In this document: positions 24,263 through 32,789 of the stretch, piece by piece | How the letters are laid out: each line of letters begins with the position of its first letter | Position numbering within the stretch: the stretch's first letter is position 1 | From: Polytrichum commune | Lineage: Eukaryota > Streptophyta > Polytrichopsida > Polytrichales > Polytrichaceae | Reading direction: 5' to 3' | Length of the DNA stretch: 64,000 nucleotides | Assembly: GCA_950295325.1 (NCBI GenBank) | Contig: OX485806.1 | Span: 21,266,001 to 21,330,000 of the forward strand | The notes under the pieces: generated by a model | Told to the model about the DNA's origin: nothing | The model's input: the letters and a program-made list of their open reading frames with translations, nothing else | The model's database searches: none | Program-made: the position numbers and the translations under genes

Positions 24263-24612
24263 CAAATAATAACACATACCACTTCATAAATAACTGGAGA
24301 CCTAATTCAATAACAAGCCAAAAATCTATAAAAAATACAAACTCACACTTCTCACCCAAACAAATAGAAAACATCATACCCGCTATACCTAACCTCTTTA
24401 CTACAACCAAGTTCACAATCATAATATATCTAAAAACAAACATGAAAAATCCAAAAACACTCCATTCCCACGGATACTACTTTATTAACAAACTAGAATT
24501 GCTAAAATGCGGGGACATAGAACCCAACCCCGGACCAATGTCTAACATCCTACATACACACCCTGCTACACACAAAAAAGAGCCAACATCTACTTCATTC
24601 CAAACACTATAA
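24235..24612 (+). CDS. 2A-bearing leader of the second retrotransposon ORF
   Basis: The frame from ATG 24235 encodes 125 residues to a stop at 24612. Residues 93-101 (24511-24537) are GDIEPNPGP, matching the 2A ribosome-skipping consensus D-V/I-E-x-N-P-G-P, preceded by a hydrophobic LELLKC helix as in functional 2A peptides. Skipping would fall between Gly (24532-24534) and Pro (24535-24537), and the next codon is ATG. In other non-LTR elements (for example trypanosome L1Tc and sea urchin elements) 2A peptides sit at the same N-terminal position. The stop at 24612 and loss of frame before 24756 suggest damage, and that the leader was once continuous with the endonuclease. Confidence 0.8.
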   Translation: MASAYRPRHTNNNTYHFINNWRPNSITSQKSIKNTNSHFSPKQIENIIPAIPNLFTTTKFTIIIYLKTNMKNPKTLHSHGYYFINKLELLKCGDIEPNPGPMSNILHTHPATHKKEPTSTSFQTL

Positions 24613-24755
24613 AACTACAACCTGAATACCAACACATAGCAAACACATTTGCCCCCATACTAAAAAACACACACCCACTACACCCTCAAGCAATAACCAC
24701 CTACCCGCATCTACATCAATATATCCAAACACAAAGGCAATCACCACTAACCCAT

Positions 24756-26430
24756 ATGCTATACGCTCTAATCATCACCATCCACCCCTCAATAGACACA
24801 TGCAATAACATACTAGCCCAACCCCAAAATTACCACTTTAATAACATATGGACGAACACATTGATTATCAGACTGGCCAACCTCACCAACCCCCCCGAAA
24901 GGCATATATCAACACCTCACCCCTACACAACTTTTGTAGAAAACAATCAAGATAAAATATACCCGAAAAATTCAATACACACAGAGATATATGAATTTAT
25001 CCACAACCAAGATACTACACCAACACCAATCACCCTTCAAAATAAATTTCCCTTCCTCCCAAATCAATTGATCACCGAAGCACTCCGATGCTTAGAAAAC
25101 ATCAACGAATATTCACACCTACCCCCACCCCCAGCCACTCCCATATCAACCCCAAGAATTAACACCGACACCTAGCACGAAACAAACATAAAAACATGGA
25201 ATGCGTCATCATTCAACACATCATTACCAAACCTACAAAGCCTAATAAACAACTCGCTAAACAATACAGCAATCATACATATCCAAGAAACCAAACTAAC
25301 TGCAAATAAATCTACAAAATACATACAAAACCTATTTCCGGAATTCAAACTCATTTTGAACAACACACATGCACTCACAAGATGCATACAACAAAGAATG
25401 CCTTATACCCTCGGAAGAGGAGGCTTACTCACACTTATCCACAATAAATATGCATTCCCTGGGAATATCACTAAAATTCCCACGCCAGTAAATATATCCC
25501 CATACCTACAAATAATTAAAATAAACAACCATCCACTAATACCTTGACTAATCATACACATGTACATGCCTACACACTTAGAAGACATATGCCTCATTCC
25601 ACACCTTAAGAACGAAATCACTAACGAAATCACTATACACCCCAATCACATGTATACATTATATGGGGACTTTAACCGAGATATCGCACTTAGAGGCAGA
25701 CAAAATAACAACATTAACACCCCTCCACAAGAAGAAGATTACCAATGGAAAATTTTCACCGCATCACTCAACCTAGAATATATCCCAACTAACACTAGCA
25801 TCTCCAGACAACGAGGCTATAATTACACATCAACAAGTCTAATAGATGGATTCTACATTCACTCACCAGACAACAACAAATTCATTTCTACCACAAACAC
25901 AAACATGAATCTAAACTCAGACCATTATCCAGTTGTACTACATATCCCCCACAATACCCTTATAGCCAAATCTCCACCCCCCACAAACACGTCACCAACT
26001 AGAATACTAAACCCAATACCACCAGAAAACATCGAAAAATTCAACATAACATTCTTTGAAGAAAACTCTGCACAAATAAAAGCCCTTACCACCCTACTCA
26101 AAAACCACCAACACTTAAGCCCGGATCAATGGGCGGAAGCCTGTACAACATTCGACCACATTGCATACAAAATTTCAAAAACAATTGAAGAAACTTGTAA
26201 AGCAGATCCACTACCCAACCTTACGAACAGAACATCACAACAAGGTGGGTTTTTGCCACGCAAACTTGCGAGAAAATAGAAAAGACACCTCAATACATAT
26301 CACCTCATCAGGAAAATCATATACATTGCACAACACGATCCACTCTGGCAAGCACACCCATCCTGAACGATATACGAAACCACCAACACACAAACATCCC
26401 ACACCCACCTGCTACAACGGCACCTACTAC
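24756..26430 (+). pseudogene. APE-type endonuclease domain
   Basis: The frame starting at 24756 continues in phase through stops at 25173 (TAG), 25545 (TGA), 26277 (TAG) and about 26364 (TGA). The order of motifs is that of LINE apurinic/apyrimidinic-like endonucleases: HIQETK (catalytic Glu at 25287-25289), RGGLLTLI, a LYGDFNRD block (Asp/Asn of the GDFN motif) near 25665, a SLIDGFYI block near 25836 and NSDHYPVVLHI (catalytic SDH) near 25914. This domain nicks target DNA to prime reverse transcription. The catalytic residues look intact; only the frame is broken. It is followed by a Lys-rich linker before the reverse transcriptase. Confidence 0.85.
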
Positions 26431-26545
26431 TGAATGGATTGATGCCATAGCAACCATCGCAAAAAATGCAAATAAAGAAGCCAGGAAAATCACCACAAAA
26501 TACACCAAAGACTCCATTCTAAAGGCCGTATCAAAATACCATCAA

Positions 26546-28620
26546 ATGTATGAAAAAACCCCCAAAAGGATAAATCGAAAAGTCTTCAAGAATACTGAAA
26601 CCTCACCCCTGGACTCCATCATTGATAAACAAAATAATATATTAACTAACCCAGAAGACATCGCAGCAGAAATATACACGCAACAATCTATCAGTAACCG
26701 TCCTACAGTTCTCACATGCCAATATCAAAATACACACCCATTACACTGCACATGTGGAGTCCGGCAATATCCATGGCATGATTTAGACGGATACATCATT
26801 GACAAACGAGGAGAACCCCAAACCCCCCTACACACATATTTTGACCAAGAAATATACGACTTTTGTCTTAAAAACTTAAGTAATAACAAAGCCCCAGACC
26901 CAGACAAAATACCCAATTCAATTCTAAAAAACATGCCTCCACGCTTCCATAAATTACTCTTCTTATTTTTTAAACATTGTTATAAACAAAAACAAATCCC
27001 TGCATCATGAAAAACCAGTCTGACAGTTTTACTATATAAAAAAGGTAACCCATCACAACTAACAAACCATAGACCTATTGCATTAGCTAACACCACATAT
27101 AAATTCTACACGAGTACATTAACTTCTATCCTATCAGCGTATGAAGAAAAGTACCAAATATTACACGATAGTCAAGAAGGGTTTACAGCAGAGAGAAGCA
27201 CTTCTAGACAAATCCAATTATTAATCGCAGCGCTTGAAGACGCAAGACTCATGAACCAAGATATATATATATATATATCCTTTACATTGACTTCAAAAAC
27301 GCCTTCGGCTCCATTGATCACGCCAGACTTTTAGCCATAATGAAAGATCTGGGATATCCCACTGATTCCATAAATCTCATAAGAAACATATATTCACAAT
27401 CCTCAACAATATTCACTAGTGAACACTTCGGTAAAACCTTACCAATCCCCATTCAAAGAGGTACAATACAAGGTGATACCCTTAGCCCATATCTATTTAT
27501 CATATTCCTAGAACCCCTCCTCAGATGGCTACAACAAGGGAATAATGGATACACTTTTGGTACATCTAAAATTAAAATTTCATCAGCAACATATGCAGAT
27601 GACCTAGCAGCAATCGCCAATAAACTAGAGACACTACAAACACAACTCAACAAACTAGACAAATTCTGCGAATGGGCAGGAATGGATCTTGGAATACCCA
27701 AGTGCGCAATAACTGGATGCCCAAACAAATCCAAACTTCATCCTACAACCTTTAAAGCCCTAATCCAATCTACCAATATCAACTACAGAAACCAACCTAT
27801 ACCGGTCTTAAACCAATATCAACCATACACGTATCTAGGAATAAATCTTGCACCATCACTCAAATGGAAAACACAAATAAATACCACTACAGCTAAAGTA
27901 ATAAAACAGTGTCAAACCCTTGTAACATGCCCAGCTACTATGAAACAAAAAATAAACATGGCAGATACAGTCATACGTGCTGGAATAGCATACAACTTCT
28001 ACGCAGTGCCATACTCCATACCAGCTATTAAAAACTCGATAAAAAAATCATAGCACTTCATAAAACGATATGCGGAATACCCAAATGCACATCTAACATC
28101 GTTACACAACTCCCACACAATCTATTCGGAATCGAAGCATTCTCACTACAAAATGCCTATTTAAGATGCATTGGAGAACAACTACAAAACGCCCTCAATG
28201 ATAAAGGTAGAATTGAGAAAATATATGCTGGTCTACTTCAATTCATACTCGCCAAATATGGGGGCTCTAAGGAAATCACCCGCATTAAATACCACCAATG
28301 TGTTAGATCACCTATCACTAGAACATTATTCTTGCTCAAACATAAAGCCGGAGTCCACCTAAAAAGTACAATAAACAATTTCCTACTAACCCCATCCCCA
28401 CTTGAAACTGCATGGATGCAGGAAGCACAAATGCTTCATGGCCTAAATCCCAACACCTCACTTAAATTACTACACAAACTACTTGTACAAAATATAATCA
28501 CACTAGACCAAATTACCGTGCCTAATGGTACCACTCTAATGAACCCGGACGAATTCAAAATCTACCACTTCACTCCCTCTAAACTTATCAAAAGCGCACT
28601 TAACATAGCTAATCAATTAT
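26546..28620 (+). pseudogene. Reverse transcriptase and thumb domain
   Basis: RT blocks appear in order across three frames: NKAPDPDKIPNSILKNMPP (about 26887), KGNPSQLTNHRPIAL, QEGFTAERSTSRQ, YIDFKNAFGSIDHARLL (catalytic Asp, about 27288), QRGTIQGDTLSPYLF (about 27457), ATYADDLAAIA (catalytic YADD at 27592-27603) and CPATMKQKINM. Breaks are a Trp-to-TGA at 27008-27010, a frameshift at an expanded TA run (about 27260-27278) and another near 28045-28053. After that the thumb continues in the third frame (GIEAFSLQNAYLRCIGEQLQ). A CTCGVRQYPWHD segment lies upstream. The sequence is close to the usual length and the catalytic Asps are intact. Confidence 0.88.
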
Positions 28621-28906
28621 TTTGCCACCCCCTTGTAATCAATGCCCCCTACCATGCCAACAACACCATCCACCAAGATCCCTAAAAAATAAATATATAA
28701 TAAGACACCACAATATCCTACCACACCCACCAACCGCCCCCGTACACCCCCCTAACCTCCCCATCCCCCCTCTACCCCCTCCTCCCAACAACATGCTTAA
28801 AGATCCCCGACAATTCCCCATACACAAAATAATCGATCATAAACAAAAACAATCTAATGACCATAACGGAATAAAAATAACAGTCACGTCGTACTTATGT
28901 CAATAG
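28610..28906 (+). pseudogene. Cys/His-rich knuckle and Pro-rich linker
   Basis: Immediately after the thumb, allowing one frameshift at about 28622-28640, the sequence reads LFCHP / PCNQCPLPCQQHHPP. That gives a CxxxCxxCxxxC-like cluster followed by two His, compatible with a zinc-binding knuckle. A Pro-rich stretch with PIPPLPPPPNN (about 28690-28800) follows and probably forms a flexible linker. No named family was recognised. Confidence 0.5.
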
Positions 28907-28959
28907 ACTACAACAAATAACAACACATATAACAAATGACGAACTCAAAGGGACCTATA

Positions 28960-29836
28960 CCCCTACTGTGAAGCCAACACATGTAATCACAACACAGACC
29001 TACTTATTCATTACTACAAAGAAAGACAACACAAACATTTTTCAAACATAATTAATACCTACTTCTCCACAGAACAACATAGAGACACAAGATACGTCAC
29101 ACCAACCACAATAATTCCACTAGCACATATCTCTATTAATGAATGCAACCCAGAAAATGACATCGAAACAAACTCTGATACCATCCAAACACAATTCGAT
29201 GTCGCTCACATATATGAAGACAATGGCCGACACCTCATTACCATCCCGAAAGCTAGACTAACATGGCTATGGAAACAATACCAATTGGCAAAAAACAACA
29301 CACACGGTCTAGAACCATCTACCCAATCGTTCGAAACTGAAATTGTTTGGTTATACCAAAGGTACAAATACCGTATCCCAAAAAATGACCCACTCAAATG
29401 AGCCCAATATACAATACCAACCCAAATATTAGATCTCTTGATTACAACATTCAATATTAACCACTCATATTTTTCATCCCCAGTTACATGCCCCACATAA
29501 TTCACCCAATTCTACTCACCATTCTCGCGAGACATAATATTTGGATCCCTAGGTAAAGCGTTTGACCATAAATGGCAAGGAATCGATTACGCACACCCTC
29601 ATAATACAAGAGATCTACAACAAGCTATTCACTGGGCGCGCATAGCGGCCCAAAATGATCCTTATACAATCACTATACTTATATCTCCGGATACTAATTG
29701 GTACCAAAACTCCAACCCACACACAGACCCATTTCTAGACACACACGTCATTGCCCATTTCGCCGCTGATACGATCACGTATGAGGAACCCACAATACCC
29801 CCCGAGCTCAATATCACAAGAAAAGAACCATCTACC
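28960..29836 (+). pseudogene. Segment resembling a PCIF1-like adenine-N6 methyltransferase
   Basis: In the frame of the downstream RNase H, broken by TGA at 29399 and TAA at 29498, a helical region (ARLTWLWKQYQL, ETEIVWLYQRYKYRIPKNDP) leads into SYFSSPVTCPT and FYSPFSRDIIFGSLGKAFD. HKWQGIDYAHPHNTRD and QAIHWARIAAQNDPYTITIL follow, then a SPDTNWY block. The order is that of the catalytic core of PCIF1-like adenosine methyltransferases: YFxS, FGSxG, an NPPF/NPEY-type loop, then an alternating hydrophobic strand ending in a P-x-W/WY. Here the loop reads AHPHN in place of NPPF, so activity is doubtful. Assignment rests on pattern recognition alone. Alternatives are a structural domain of unknown function or a different Rossmann-fold enzyme. 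Confidence 0.4.
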
Positions 29837-31564
29837 ATGCAAATATTTTGTATCCATCACCAAAACAATAACATAGGCACCTACGAACAAATGAAATTAA
29901 TAAACGACACAGCAAATAACCTCCAAATACTACAAAGTCACACACAAACTGCACCACCCACCCCTCCAAACATCACCGTTAACCCTAGTAAAAAATGGGC
30001 CAAATCAAACTACCCAAATACAATCCCACACAATAATACCCCTACCCCACAACTTCCAAACTACTACACTAATCTACCGCTAAAATTCCACCCCCAATTC
30101 AGCTACTACACGGATGGTTCCTTTATAAAACCTAAAGAAATTGCCCCTGGGGAATGGAGAAGAGAAAGAGCTGGATACGGTATCTACAGCCCCAAAGGCT
30201 TAAATATCGCCAAAAGACTCCATGGGCATCAAAACATACTACGCGCAAAAATGATGGCTATACACAAAACACTAAGAATCATCAATACACAATTTCCTAA
30301 TGAACCCGCATTCATATTCACAGACAGTCTAAACGTACTATACTTACTCAACACACAAATCAAACACCCCACTCTCCATAATAACCACCCAGACCAAACC
30401 ACATTCAACTCCATGGTAAAAATCCTTCAAAACCGTACACAACCAATCACACTATACAAAGTTAGAGCACATGTTAACATTGACGGTAATGAAAAAGCAG
30501 ATAAACTAGCAAAAGAAGGGTTAGAATTAGAACATAGAATTGCCATCCACCCATACGAACATGCCCACGCCACCCCGTACTATTATAAAAAAGACGTCTG
30601 GGCCTCGATGGCAGACGTCCCAGATAAAGGCCCAGTAAGATTCCTAGAAAAACAAATTAAAAAATACGATAGGGAAACCAATATAGCAATCATGGCCACA
30701 CAAACCCCCAACACGTGTAAATGGACAGAAAATATAGACATAGACAAAGAAATGTCAAACGAATTCTGGACAAATCCCTCAATCACCGACAAACAAAAAT
30801 CATGTCTTATTAAATTCCGCACAGGAACATACATGGATAATGCTAGGAAACAAATATTCTTTGGCCACCAAAGATACCCCTCTATTACGTGCCCCATATG
30901 CAATTCAAACGAACCAGACACCTGGCTACATGTACTACTTAAATGTAAACAACAACATATACACTCACTTAGAGTTAAAAGACATAACAAAGCAGTCGGA
31001 GAAATTAGGAAGCTCCTAATCTCGTCCGAAAAATCCCGATGCTTTACTCTCATGAATGCCGGTACCTTCAATAATAATCCCCAAGAAAACACTGTCCCAA
31101 ACTGGCTACTCCCCTGCACATGTAACACACAAAGATGTCACTGCAACGCAAGATTTCGACCTGATATACTTTGCGTTAAAGGGTTACCGTATCAAAATGA
31201 CCCTCCCATTGACATTGACCCTAACCTTACCATACAATTTATTGAATTCACATATTGCAACGATAGATTCTCCCCAAAAACAATAGAAGCAAAAATCAAC
31301 AAATACAAACCACTAATTGATAGTATCGCTTCCAGAGGATGGAAAATCGAACCACTTATTGTCATCACAGCCGGGGCCCGAGCTACGACCCATATTCCAT
31401 CTATGAAAATACTAGAGAACAACCTCAGAATACCCATGGTTACCATCAAAAATACCTTTAAAAACATTAATACCATTGCAATACAATATGCCATGTCCAT
31501 CCTCCTTCATAAAAGGAGGATCGAAAACCACCAACCGCTCCCCCAAAATTTAGACCCTCCATAA
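29501..31564 (+). CDS. RNase H, CCHC knuckle and restriction-like endonuclease region
   Basis: The frame is open without a stop from 29501 to 31564; the first ATG is at 29837 (575 residues). RNase H: YYTDGSF (Asp at 30113), RAKMMAI (30248, where the family has Glu), IFTDSLN (Asp at 30323), DGNEKAD (last Asp at 30500). One of four catalytic acids is therefore replaced. Downstream come CPICNSNEPDTWLHVLLKC, a C-x2-C-x9-H-x4-C knuckle from 30890, and VKRHNKAV. Next is RFRPDILCV (Pro-Asp at 31160-31165), FIEFTY (Glu at 31244), then KINKYKPL. That matches the CCHC plus PD-(D/E)XK endonuclease module at the C terminus of R2-like elements. RNase H removes template RNA, and the endonuclease cuts target DNA. 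This is the longest intact frame in the element. Confidence 0.85.
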   Translation, partial: FTQFYSPFSRDIIFGSLGKAFDHKWQGIDYAHPHNTRDLQQAIHWARIAAQNDPYTITILISPDTNWYQNSNPHTDPFLDTHVIAHFAADTITYEEPTIPPELNITRKEPSTMQIFCIHHQNNNIGTYEQMKLINDTANNLQILQSHTQTAPPTPPNITVNPSKKWAKSNYPNTIPHNNTPTPQLPNYYTNLPLKFHPQFSYYTDGSFIKPKEIAPGEWRRERAGYGIYSPKGLNIAKRLHGHQNILRAKMMAIHKTLRIINTQFPNEPAFIFTDSLNVLYLLNTQIKHPTLHNNHPDQTTFNSMVKILQNRTQPITLYKVRAHVNIDGNEKADKLAKEGLELEHRIAIHPYEHAHATPYYYKKDVWASMADVPDKGPVRFLEKQIKKYDRETNIAIMATQTPNTCKWTENIDIDKEMSNEFWTNPSITDKQKSCLIKFRTGTYMDNARKQIFFGHQRYPSITCPICNSNEPDTWLHVLLKCKQQHIHSLRVKRHNKAVGEIRKLLISSEKSRCFTLMNAGTFNNNPQENTVPNWLLPCTCNTQRCHCNARFRPDILCVKGLPYQNDPPIDIDPNLTIQFIEFTYCNDRFSPKTIEAKINKYKPLIDSIASRGWKIEPLIVITAGARATTHIPSMKILENNLRIPMVTIKNTFKNINTIAIQYAMSILLHKRRIENHQPLPQNLDPP
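31499..31521 (+). promoter_or_regulatory. 9-bp hairpin at the end of the second ORF
   Basis: ATCCTCCTT and AAGGAGGAT form a perfect stem around a CATAA loop. The 5' arm follows GTCC, giving the word GTCCATCCTC that recurs at the 3' UTR hairpin (31875-31884). It lies within the last codons of the frame. A structural role in RT recognition is inference. Confidence 0.6.
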
Positions 31565-31667
31565 AACTCAAAAACTTATATAATGTTTAATAACTATATA
31601 CAGCTCAGGATGAGGGATTGGTGCCGGTTGGTTGGTACAAATTTCCTGCCTTTTACTCATTGCAGCA

Positions 31668-31776
31668 CCAAGTCATGTGTTACACATTAGGCGATCAAAC
31701 GGACCCAACAGGAATCGAACCCGGACCGTCTTAACCCAAACATCCTCACACAACCAACCGAGGAATCATGACTTGG
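31668..31776 (-). ncRNA. tRNA-like sequence antisense to the retrotransposon 3' UTR
   Basis: A 10-bp inverted repeat (CCAAGTCATG at 31668-31677, CATGACTTGG at 31767-31776) closes a minus-strand sequence. It holds a perfect B-box GGTTCGATTCC (31711-31721), a D-arm-like TCCTC-GGTTGGTTGTGT-GAGGA and a T-arm. A- and B-like boxes are about 30 bp apart, as in Pol III promoters. The anticodon arm is weak and the whole is longer than a tRNA, so it is probably a tRNA-derived module (SINE-like) rather than a functional tRNA. Confidence 0.45.
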
Positions 31777-31878
31777 CGTACACCCTTACAACAAAACCAC
31801 TAGCTATACTTAAAAGGCATACACCCCCGTGGGCCATGATGGGCCCGTGTTATTTGTTCCCTGGCTACTATAGTGTCC

Positions 31879-31894
31879 ATCCTCGAAAGAGGAT
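31879..31894 (+). promoter_or_regulatory. GNRA-type tetraloop hairpin in the 3' UTR
   Basis: ATCCTC-GAAA-GAGGAT is a perfect 6-bp stem with a GAAA tetraloop. CTACT and AGTAG further out extend the stem across a 9-nt bulge. A second hairpin lies at 31970-31990 (CCGG/CCGG and CCC/GGG stems with one mismatch), just before the TCTA tail. Such structures are candidates for recognition by the element's reverse transcriptase. Confidence 0.6.
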
Positions 31895-31991
31895 AGTAGT
31901 TTTGTCCCAGCTTCCCCATGTCATGTGGACATCGGGTTGTTGGCATTACGAACGGACACTCTATTCACGCCGGCCCCTCAAAGGGACCGGA

Positions 31992-32012
31992 GTTTCTATC
32001 TATCTATCTATT
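31992..32012 (+). repeat. TCTA microsatellite tail of the retrotransposon
   Basis: TTTCTATCTATCTATCTATT directly precedes and overlaps the 3' copy of the 12-bp target-site duplication. Short simple repeats at the 3' end are common in L2/CR1-like and other LINE clades instead of poly(A). Confidence 0.75.
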
Positions 32013-32442
32013 TCATATGCACAAGTGCTATGGGTTGGGATGACACATACCCAAGCTAGTATAACACACATAAACATAAAAACTGACACAAGCATATTCA
32101 TATGTATTTAGTTGTTGGGATCTAATGCTTCATAATAGTTTGTGTATTGCACCAATCGAATATATTTAGTGAAACTCTATATAAGGTTCATTTCACAAGT
32201 TGGCAAGATTGGACAAAAATATAAATGGAGAATGGTAAATAGAGATTGGACAAAAATATAAATAGAGAATGATTCGGGCATATTACAGAGTGTCCCTAAA
32301 CAAAAATGCCGTATACGATTATGGCTCTCCAACAAGGAGTCAATCAATGCATTCGCCTATAAGAGCCATGTTCACGAAATTCTGAAAGAGTCTCCACAAA
32401 AGCTAAGCCACACTGATCAATTCACCACGGTTTGTTCACCTA

Positions 32443-32535
32443 GCTTGGAGTCAATGTGGAGGTTTGAATGAAGGACATTCCATATTGGTTCATTGGGTAT
32501 CAAACTCATTTTGGCATGCCACATTGACTCCAAGC
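32443..32535. mobile_element. Third copy of the CATGCTTGGAG MITE family
   Basis: GCTTGGAGTCAATGTGG at 32443-32459 is repeated in exact inverted orientation at 32519-32535. The interior shares CATATTGGTTCATTGGGTATC and CTCATTTTGGCATGCCA words with the copies in the transporter introns. Sequence similarity appears to continue outside the perfect arms, so the true ends may be wider. Confidence 0.65.
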
Positions 32536-32769
32536 ATGCACCCAAAACTTACCAAACATGGAAAATAATGCATGCGAAACAACCAACTCCCTACTAAAAC
32601 TCCAGTTGAGTTAATGGATAACTCTAATATCCTTAAAAAAAAGGGGGCATGCAATTTCGCATGTAGAGGCCCCCTTAAGCTTAAACAAAGAGAGAGAGAA
32701 AAAAACCCAAGTGTTTCAACATTCTAAGACCATCTGCATTAATTGATAGATAAGGCCTGCATGTGTTTT

Positions 32770-32789
32770 GGGGGGGGGGGGGGGGGGGG
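32770..32789 (+). repeat. Poly(G) run of 20
   Basis: Twenty uninterrupted G residues. Such runs are rare in plant DNA, prone to sequencing error and able to form a quadruplex. The region 32540-33736 otherwise contains no gene I can support; its right part may hold the 3' UTR of the glycosyltransferase. Confidence 0.8.

Larger units (their letters stand above)
19686..32008 (+). mobile_element. 12.3-kb non-LTR retrotransposon with two endonuclease domains (Dualen/RandI-like)
   Basis: The boundaries are set by a 12-bp direct repeat TATTTCATATGC at 19674-19685 and 32009-32020. The 5' end begins GGGATGGAGCGG and the 3' end finishes in TCTA repeats, as expected for target-primed reverse transcription. 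In order it contains two 5' tandem-repeat blocks, ORF1 (21496-23698), and a second coding region (24235-31564) encoding a 2A motif, an APE endonuclease, reverse transcriptase, a Cys-rich linker, a methyltransferase-like segment, RNase H, a CCHC knuckle and a restriction-like endonuclease. The 3' UTR has hairpins and an antisense tRNA-like sequence. There are no long terminal repeats. From about 23770 to 31560 the plus strand is strikingly rich in A and C. Several stops and frameshifts show a non-autonomous, decayed copy. Clade assignment is inference from domain order. Confidence 0.88.

Noticed and set aside
30583-31128. Minus-strand ORF of 181 codons across the RNase H region
   Set aside because: Antisense shadow of the RNase H/CCHC frame, which contains catalytic motifs on the plus strand.
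31668-31776. Functional tRNA gene
   Set aside because: The T-arm is excellent but the anticodon arm is weak, the length is 109 nt and the closing stem is 10 bp, so a canonical cloverleaf is not supported.
19618-32120. LTR retrotransposon interpretation of the large element
   Set aside because: No pair of long terminal repeats, primer-binding site or polypurine tract was found. Domain order with APE endonuclease and a microsatellite tail is that of non-LTR elements.
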